A stretch of DNA of 64,000 nt from assembly GCA_045113315.1 (NCBI GenBank), contig JBGUIX010000005.1, positions 57,749 to 121,748 on the forward strand. The letters run 5' to 3'. The translations under genes were made by a program, and so were the position numbers. Position 1 is the first letter of the stretch. Every line of letters starts with the position of its first letter. Shown piece by piece: positions 59,041 through 64,000 of the stretch. This stretch comes from RUG13091 sp045113315 (GTDB lineage: Bacteria > Bacillota_I > Bacilli_A > RFN20 > CAG-826). The notes beneath the pieces were generated by a model, which was not told where the DNA came from, did not search any database, and saw only the letters and a program-made list of their open reading frames with translations.

Positions 59041-61245
59041 ATGAATAAGAAAATTTTACTCTTATTACCTGCTTTAACCTTGGTCCTTGCTGGTTGTAAT
59101 AACCAAAACAAGGGTAAATCAACTCCTGACAGCGGTAGCGAAGAAGTCGTTGGTGTAGAAAGTGTTACTGTTACACCTGCTACTTTAACTCTTGAAGCGG
59201 AACAATCCGCGATTCTAGCTGCTACTGTTAAACCTATTGCAGTCTTAAATAAAGACGTGGTTTGGAGCACAAATAATCCAGCCGTTGCAACTGTTGACGC
59301 TAGTGGTAAGGTCACAGCTGTTGGCGAAGGTACAGCAGTCATCACCGCAACGTCCGATGCGGACGCATCCAAAAAAGGTACTTGTACAGTTACTGTTACA
59401 GAACCATTATTCAAACCTATTAAAAGCCCAGTTCTTGAAAAGACCTTCAAATTTGGTACTTATCAAGCAAGTTTAGCAAAACGCATTTTCTTCAATGGCG
59501 AAGAAGAAACTTACCCACGTTTACATACAACCGATGTATACGATCAAGCAGTTGATGTTTACTTTGAAGCTGTTGAAGGCAAAGAAGGCAAATATTATGT
59601 TGCGTTCGGTGAAGGCACAGGTAAAAAATATATTGGCCTAAGTCAAAACCAAGGAACTGATGCTAAACCAAGTTATAGAATTGGTACTGTCGGTCCTCAC
59701 TCCCATAGTGGTACGGATTTTGAAATCACCATGGCTGATGCCGAATGGGATTGGGATGCTACTAATTACACAATTAAACAAAAACGTGGTGACGAAAGCT
59801 ATTTCCCAGGCACATATAGTGATTATGGTACTATTTCAGGATGTGCTTATGCAAAACTTGCTGATGACTTTGTTTTCCAATTCTTAACTGTTTCCAAACC
59901 AACAATCTTAGGTAACGATTATGTTATTCCTGGTACAGCTACACAATTATCAGTTGCCTTACCTGCTGATGTTACTGACACACCAGAATGGTCCATTGTT
60001 GAACAAGAAACATTAGGAGATGTCATTACAATTAACTCAAGTGGTACTGTTACTGCTCTAGCGAGCGCAGTTGATGGCACTGAATTTACAGTCAAAGTAG
60101 TCGTTGGCGAGTATACAATTACTTATGCAATGAAAGTTACTGCTTTAGACTTTGGTACTTTAGATAATCCAATTACTACTGAAGTGGCGAAATATAACAT
60201 TGATGTTCTAGCCACAACAGGCGAAATGTTTGTAAAAGGTATCGTCAAGAAAAATACAAACTTTGATAAAGGCTACGGAACATGGCAACAAGTTTGGTTA
60301 GATGGCGACACTAGCGAAACTGGTTTTGAAGGTTACAAAGTTAATGTTTCTGATGATAATCAAGAATGGAAATATGTCTTCAAAAACGAATCATCCATGC
60401 TTGAAATGGAAGTTGTCATTAAAGGTTCTGGCAAACTATACAAAGGAACTTATGAAATTGAAAACGCTGAATTAGTTAAAGTTTCACCATATGAACATTC
60501 TTCAACAATCGCTATTGATCCAGCCGAAGATTTCAATATGGCTCAAGGTGGTTCTAAAGAATTAAAGGCTGTTTATGAAGATGGCAAGAAAGATGGTGCT
60601 ACATGGTCTATCGCTCCTGTTGGTTCCGCAACAGCTGATAAAGTGACGATTGATCCATTCACTGGCGTTGTCACTGTTGCAGCCGATGCCACTGTTAATC
60701 ATCAATATACAGTTACAGCTAAGTTATATAGCGACACATCTGTTGAAGCCTCAGTCACAATTACTGTTGTTGCTCCAGAACCATTAGACAATCCTATTAC
60801 GTTCAGCTTTGCTGACAGAACAGAAAAAGGAACCTACTTGGACAGTTTACCAAATGGAGAAACTACTACAGACTTTATGGTTAAAGCTAGTGGTAATTCC
60901 AGCCATGTTATGAGTGCAACTGCTGCGACAGTCACCTCTGGTAATGGTACTGGTGGTGCTTATGAAAATACTGCTGGATTAATTAAATTTGGTACAGGTT
61001 CCAAAATCGGTGTTTTAACAATTGTTCTTGATGCTACAGTTAATAAAGTCGTTCTTAACGCTCAAGCTTGGAACGCTACTGAAGGCAATAAATTAATTGT
61101 TAATAATGGTACAGGTCAATCTCCAAAAGTTGGCATTAAAGACGATTTAACATTTAATTTAGCAACCGCTAGTAACGTAATTGAGATTAAGACTAGCGCA
61201 AAACGTGCATTCGTATTCTCAATTGCAGTTTCTTACGTTGATTAA
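59041..61245 (+). CDS. Big_2 (Ig-like) domain lipoprotein
   Basis: 734 residues from ATG 59041 (AAAAGGAGA upstream); an earlier in-frame ATG at 58996 lies in the promoter. Signal peptide MNKKILLLLPALTLVLAGC, lipid Cys19. Residues about 37-120 are a bacterial Ig-like group 2 domain (VTVTPATLTLEAEQSAILAA, then WSTNNPAVATVDASGKVTAV). A second Ig-like segment occurs near 300-365 and a third, weaker one near 500-580. The remaining domains, one near 130-290 and a C-terminal beta domain, are not recognised. Thr, Val and Gly content is high, as is usual for secreted adhesin-like proteins. Surface attachment is a plausible role. Confidence 0.8.
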   Translation: MNKKILLLLPALTLVLAGCNNQNKGKSTPDSGSEEVVGVESVTVTPATLTLEAEQSAILAATVKPIAVLNKDVVWSTNNPAVATVDASGKVTAVGEGTAVITATSDADASKKGTCTVTVTEPLFKPIKSPVLEKTFKFGTYQASLAKRIFFNGEEETYPRLHTTDVYDQAVDVYFEAVEGKEGKYYVAFGEGTGKKYIGLSQNQGTDAKPSYRIGTVGPHSHSGTDFEITMADAEWDWDATNYTIKQKRGDESYFPGTYSDYGTISGCAYAKLADDFVFQFLTVSKPTILGNDYVIPGTATQLSVALPADVTDTPEWSIVEQETLGDVITINSSGTVTALASAVDGTEFTVKVVVGEYTITYAMKVTALDFGTLDNPITTEVAKYNIDVLATTGEMFVKGIVKKNTNFDKGYGTWQQVWLDGDTSETGFEGYKVNVSDDNQEWKYVFKNESSMLEMEVVIKGSGKLYKGTYEIENAELVKVSPYEHSSTIAIDPAEDFNMAQGGSKELKAVYEDGKKDGATWSIAPVGSATADKVTIDPFTGVVTVAADATVNHQYTVTAKLYSDTSVEASVTITVVAPEPLDNPITFSFADRTEKGTYLDSLPNGETTTDFMVKASGNSSHVMSATAATVTSGNGTGGAYENTAGLIKFGTGSKIGVLTIVLDATVNKVVLNAQAWNATEGNKLIVNNGTGQSPKVGIKDDLTFNLATASNVIEIKTSAKRAFVFSIAVSYVD

Positions 61246-61265
61246 TTTAAATTAATCTGATGATT

Positions 61266-61289
61266 AGGGCGGCTTCAAGCCGCTCTTTT
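61266..61289 (+). terminator. Intrinsic terminator of the Big_2 gene
   Basis: AGGGCGGCT-TCA-AGCCGCTCT followed by TTT; GC-rich 8-9 bp stem. Confidence 0.9.
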
Positions 61290-61303
61290 CATATGGATGA
61301 CTA

Positions 61304-61332
61304 TTGCTAAAGTATGCAATATATTTTATTAT
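61304..61332 (+). promoter_or_regulatory. Promoter of the HTH-NTase-MBL operon
   Basis: TTGCTA (61304-61309), a 17-nt spacer and TATTAT (61327-61332). The predicted +1 near 61339 falls at the edge of a perfect palindrome. Confidence 0.55.
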
Positions 61333-61336
61333 TAAA

Positions 61337-61356
61337 TAGGTCGGAGTGGCGACCTA
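61337..61356. repeat. Palindromic operator candidate
   Basis: TAGGTCG and CGACCTA (7-bp perfect arms, 6-nt spacer GAGTGG) between the -10 and ATG 61362. A regulator bound here would block transcription start; the HTH protein encoded next is the natural candidate. It could also be a leader hairpin that hides the start codon. Confidence 0.6.
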
Positions 61357-61361
61357 ATATT

Positions 61362-61943
61362 ATGCTTAAGATTTTGTTGAAAAAAAAGAATATGTCGATT
61401 TATCAGCTTGAGAGATCAAGTTCCATTTCTCATGCTACTTTACTTGATATATGTAATGAAAAAACTAATGTTGAAAAATGTTCGTGTTTATTATTGAGTA
61501 ATCTCTCAAATGCACTAAATATTCCTATGAATAAATTATATGACTACTTATCATATAAAGATTTATCTTTGTTTGCTTATAATGATGAATTTGATTTATT
61601 TAAAAGCAATATTTGTCATGAACTAAAAGAAGAAAAATACATATATTTCTTAAAAAAATATTTAAATAATAATTTGGTTAAAGAACTTTATGATAAAAAG
61701 AAGACGCTCGAAGCTATTTATTTAGTGGCTATGATCGATTTTCTTTGTAAATCTCATAATCTTCCAGTTCCTAAAGAATATGAAAGCATTAGAAAATTAA
61801 AATCACAGAAAGTGATTGTTCCTAAAAGTATTTTCTTATTATTAGTAAATAAAAAAATTAGAATTAACGATATTTTAAAAGAATGCAATCCCGTTTTTTA
61901 TAAACATAATTTAATTGAATCGGAGATATATAATGTCATCTAA
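61362..61943 (+). CDS. XRE-type HTH protein, first gene of a toxin-antitoxin-like operon
   Basis: 193 residues from ATG 61362. An earlier in-frame ATG (61314) lies inside the predicted promoter and is rejected. The N-terminal 65 residues fit a Cro/C1-type helix-turn-helix: MLKILLKKKNMSIYQLERSS, then ISHATLLDICNEKT and LSNALNIPMNKLYDYL. The rest is helical with many Lys and Leu residues and is not recognised. No ribosome-binding site is clear. It overlaps the next gene, a nucleotidyltransferase, by 11 bases. HTH plus nucleotidyltransferase pairs are common in AbiE-like and MNT/HEPN-type systems; the HTH partner would be antitoxin and repressor (inference). Confidence 0.75.
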   Translation: MLKILLKKKNMSIYQLERSSSISHATLLDICNEKTNVEKCSCLLLSNLSNALNIPMNKLYDYLSYKDLSLFAYNDEFDLFKSNICHELKEEKYIYFLKKYLNNNLVKELYDKKKTLEAIYLVAMIDFLCKSHNLPVPKEYESIRKLKSQKVIVPKSIFLLLVNKKIRINDILKECNPVFYKHNLIESEIYNVI

Positions 61944-62637
61944 TCATCTTGTTATAATTCAAAAGAACGAGCTGGAGTTATATTTTAAAGAATTAGCCAA
62001 AATAATTAGAAAGAAGCTTGGGAACAAACACGGTTATTGTGAAATCATAGTTGTTGGTGGAGCTTCCATTCTTTTAAATTACAATTTCAGAGAATCCACA
62101 GCAGACGTTGATTGCTTAGATGAGCAAGGTATTACAATGAATGATTTGATATCACAAGTCGCTGAAAAATATGACTTACCAAATAATTGGATCAATACCG
62201 ATTTTAAAAATACTAAATCATATAGTTCTAAGATATCTGAGTTTTCATCATATTATCGTTCATACGCCAATGACACCTTAATAGTGAGGACAATTAAGGA
62301 TGAATATCTTGTGGCGATGAAAATTGTTTCCGGAAGAAAATACAAAAACGATTTCTCTGATATCTATGGGATTATTAACGAATGTAGAGATAAACGCAGT
62401 ATTACTATTGATATGATTAATAATGCTCTTGTTGATTTATATGGCACAACTGATATCGTAGATAAAGAAGCTTATGAATTTGCAAAAGATGTTATTTTAA
62501 ATCCCGAGAAATATTCTTATGAATATATTCGAAAGATGGAATTGGACAACAATACTTTACTAGTTGAAAAAATTGAAGATATTAACGAAAATGAAAGTGA
62601 TATTGAATACATTTTAAGTAAGTTGGAAATTAAATGA
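61933..62637 (+). CDS. DUF6036-like nucleotidyltransferase-fold protein
   Basis: 234 residues from ATG 61933, chosen for CGGAGA 6 nt upstream. The nucleotidyltransferase (MNT/Pol-beta) signature is VGGASILLNY (Gly42-Gly43-Ala-Ser45) followed by the metal-binding pair in STADVDCL (Asp58 and Asp60), as in DUF6036/AbiEii-like proteins; a later basic stretch SGRKYKNDFSD resembles the 'K-x-x-D-x-x-D' end of this fold. The C-terminal 60 residues are acidic. The start overlaps the HTH gene and the stop overlaps the MBL gene (ATGA). Toxin-like NMP transfer to tRNA or proteins is known for some relatives; activity here is unknown. Confidence 0.78.
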   Translation: MSSNHLVIIQKNELELYFKELAKIIRKKLGNKHGYCEIIVVGGASILLNYNFRESTADVDCLDEQGITMNDLISQVAEKYDLPNNWINTDFKNTKSYSSKISEFSSYYRSYANDTLIVRTIKDEYLVAMKIVSGRKYKNDFSDIYGIINECRDKRSITIDMINNALVDLYGTTDIVDKEAYEFAKDVILNPEKYSYEYIRKMELDNNTLLVEKIEDINENESDIEYILSKLEIK

Positions 62638-63749
62638 TTATGAGAAAGAATGTTTTGTTTTTAGGTGTTTTACCTATCATTGCTTTACTAAGTGGTTGTG
62701 GATCTAAATCTTATAAACCAGGAGATGAATTAACTGTTACATCTATTGAGATGAAAGATGAATATGGTGATTCCACATTAATTCAATATAACGGTTTTGA
62801 TATTTTAGTGGATTCTGGTAATAAAGATGACGCAAGTCATGTTAATGAAATATTAAATAGCAAAGTAGCTGATAAAGAAATTGATTTATTAGTGGTGACA
62901 CATCCTCATGGTGATCATATTGGCGGTTTGATCAACAATTCATTATATGGATTTAATGTCAAACATATCGTGGATTATGGTTATAACTATGTCACTAACG
63001 GTGATGACAAAATTGATAATAAAGAATATGTCAGTCAATATGTTACTTTTAGAGATTATTTAATATCTAAAGGCAGTACATATCATGGTATTAAAGAGCA
63101 GATAAAAGAATCAGAGATCTATAAAATAGATAAGAAAAACAATATTCAAATTAGATGGTTAAAAAATGATTATTATTTTGGTAAAGACGAAACCTTCCCA
63201 AATGATAGTGTAAAATCCACAAATCCGAACATCACTTCTGTATCTTTTGTTCTTGAATATAAATATTGGAATGTATTGATGTGTGGGGATGCAGATGGAA
63301 CTTATCTAGAGCCATCTTTATTAAAAAACCACGCTAAGTTATTTAAAGACAAAAATAAGAAAGTGTTATTAAAATCTACACATCATTCTAGTTCCTCGTC
63401 TATGGGCGGTAACTTCATTGAATGGGCAAGACCTAATATTATATTTACTTCTAGCGCGATGATTGATGCAGTTTGCGCACCTAATCAAGTTGTTCTTGGC
63501 AGTGGTGAAGGTCAATTAAATCACCCAAACAGGTCCACGGTGAGACGAATTAAACAAAATGGATGTGATTTCTATTGGAACGCGATTAACGGTGATATCA
63601 CCTTTAAATGTGATGGTGTTAATGATATGTCGATGTCTGGAGCGGGTAGACATAAAGACTATTTAAAGAAAGATAGTGAAGAAATCGCTGATAAAGAAAA
63701 AGAGAAGAATGTAAAGTTCTTTGATAGTGAATTTGCTAAATATTTTTAA
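62634..63749 (+). CDS. ComEC-like metallo-beta-lactamase-fold lipoprotein
   Basis: 371 residues. Starts at ATG 62634 (GGAAAT upstream, ATGA overlap with the NTase stop); a second ATG at 62640 is possible. The lipoprotein signal LFLGVLPIIALLSGC carries Cys about 22. The MBL metal motif is THPHGDHIGG (HxHxDH) with downstream LMCGDADG (Asp) and KSTHHSSSS (His), the pattern of the C-terminal hydrolase domain of ComEC/Rec2. Here it is a stand-alone, membrane-tethered enzyme facing outward. ComEC-type domains are thought to degrade one DNA strand during uptake; activity against nucleic acid is an inference. The last 60 residues are Lys-rich. Confidence 0.87.
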   Translation: MIMRKNVLFLGVLPIIALLSGCGSKSYKPGDELTVTSIEMKDEYGDSTLIQYNGFDILVDSGNKDDASHVNEILNSKVADKEIDLLVVTHPHGDHIGGLINNSLYGFNVKHIVDYGYNYVTNGDDKIDNKEYVSQYVTFRDYLISKGSTYHGIKEQIKESEIYKIDKKNNIQIRWLKNDYYFGKDETFPNDSVKSTNPNITSVSFVLEYKYWNVLMCGDADGTYLEPSLLKNHAKLFKDKNKKVLLKSTHHSSSSSMGGNFIEWARPNIIFTSSAMIDAVCAPNQVVLGSGEGQLNHPNRSTVRRIKQNGCDFYWNAINGDITFKCDGVNDMSMSGAGRHKDYLKKDSEEIADKEKEKNVKFFDSEFAKYF

Positions 63750-63754
63750 AAGGA

Positions 63755-63783
63755 TTGAATTATTTAATTCATTAAGATAATAT
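63755..63783 (+). promoter_or_regulatory. Promoter of tRNA-Lys
   Basis: TTGAAT (63755-63760), a 17-nt spacer and TAATAT (63778-63783). +1 would be near 63790, ten bases before the tRNA. Confidence 0.6.
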
Positions 63784-63799
63784 TATTTAGCGAAAAAAT

Positions 63800-63875
63800 G
63801 GTCCCTTAGCTCAGCTGGTAGAGCAACTGACTCTTAATCAGTGGGTCAAAGGTTCGAATCCCTTAGGGATCACCA
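63800..63875 (+). tRNA. tRNA-Lys, anticodon CTT
   Basis: 76 nt including encoded CCA. Acceptor GGTCCCT/AGGGATC (one G-T pair), D-arm with AGCTCAGCTGGTAGAGC, anticodon stem ACTGA/TCAGT around loop CTCTTAA (anticodon CTT, reads AAG) and T-arm GGTTCGAATCC. All canonical positions are in place. Confidence 0.97.
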
Positions 63876-63881
63876 GATCGC

Positions 63882-63918
63882 AAAAATTCCCTGTTTCAAT
63901 TAATGAAATAGGGATTTT
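63882..63918 (+). terminator. Intrinsic terminator of tRNA-Lys
   Basis: TCCCTGTTTC and GAAATAGGGA (10 bp, one G-T; 7-nt loop) flanked by AAAAA and TTTTT, so it works on both strands. Confidence 0.85.
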
Positions 63919-64000
63919 TATTATCGAAACGTAGTGAAGATAAAAACCGGGTGCTATGCACGTGAGAATCGAAATAGCTTCCTGCGATGTGAAAAAAACC

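Noticed and set aside
61314..61361. Longer start for the HTH gene
   Set aside because: The extra codons overlap a TTGCTA/TATTAT promoter and the palindrome; the HTH domain begins naturally at 61362.
1..64000. Mycoplasma-type genetic code (UGA as Trp)
   Set aside because: UGA ends several genes exactly where family lengths and ATGA overlaps expect, and Trp is written UGG.
1..64000. CRISPR arrays, insertion sequences or prophage
   Set aside because: No regularly spaced repeats, transposase, integrase or phage structural genes were seen on either strand.

Overview
The window looks like a chromosomal segment of a low-GC Gram-positive bacterium, probably an uncultured gut-type member of Bacilli near the Erysipelotrichales/Mollicutes. 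This is an inference from gene content: a Bacillus-like order of rpmG-secE-nusG, rplK-rplA-rplJ-rplL-methyltransferase-rpoB-rpoC and rpsL-rpsG-fusA-tuf; a KtrAB potassium system; ECF-type transport; and at least ten probable lipoproteins (1680, 3284, 15051, 26836 minus, 41851, 53950, 55565, 57197, 59041, 62634). UGA acts as stop (for example at 768-770, 11556-11558, 14536-14538 and 62635-62637) and Trp is UGG, so the standard bacterial code applies, not the Mycoplasma code.

Layout. 1-7403 is a hemicellulose or arabinan utilisation cluster: two CUT1 sugar permeases, a surface GH43 lipoprotein, a CBM9-like/tandem-repeat lipoprotein, the importer ATPase and a cytosolic GH43. It is followed by a degenerate-GGDEF/EAL protein (7465) whose natural start appears frame-shifted in an A5 tract. 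9645-10160 is an HD-domain protein. 10257-16895 is an Rnf locus (C-D-G-E-A-[Cys-rich membrane peptide]-B) continuing into apbE, a NusG-II-domain protein and a Gx-type membrane protein; its RnfB is a 105-residue form with no ferredoxin domains. 16922-25547 holds a lipase-like hydrolase, CarD, HAD phosphatase, sirtuin, an O-antigen-ligase-like protein, smpB, folC, a probable folate ECF S component and two small surface or membrane proteins, ending against a minus-strand endonuclease I lipoprotein. 26957-50229 is the translation/transcription core, interrupted by ktrAB, an alpha/beta hydrolase, an M6-type metalloprotease lipoprotein and an RDD protein. 50366-58888 is a second ABC importer with two paralogous binding lipoproteins and a surface thermonuclease-like lipoprotein. 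59041-61245 is a Big_2-domain lipoprotein. 61362-63749 is a tightly overlapped HTH - nucleotidyltransferase - metallo-beta-lactamase lipoprotein operon. tRNA-Lys(CTT) is at 63800-63875.

How the genes work together. Surface hydrolases (two GH43 enzymes, two nucleases, M6 protease) feed ABC importers. An Rnf/flavin module would handle membrane redox energetics. The best candidates for something undescribed are the HTH/NTase/MBL operon with an operator-like palindrome at its predicted +1; the stripped-down RnfB beside a second one-helix, four-cysteine protein with the same C-x2-C-x4-C spacing; and the nuclease-coupled ABC importer whose ATPase carries a long predicted coiled coil.

A signal running through the window is that most isolated transcription units have a sigma-70 -10 hexamer ending 6-9 nt before the start codon (usually exactly 6) and no Shine-Dalgarno sequence. 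This predicts widespread leaderless mRNAs, while genes inside operons carry strong GGAGG-type sites.
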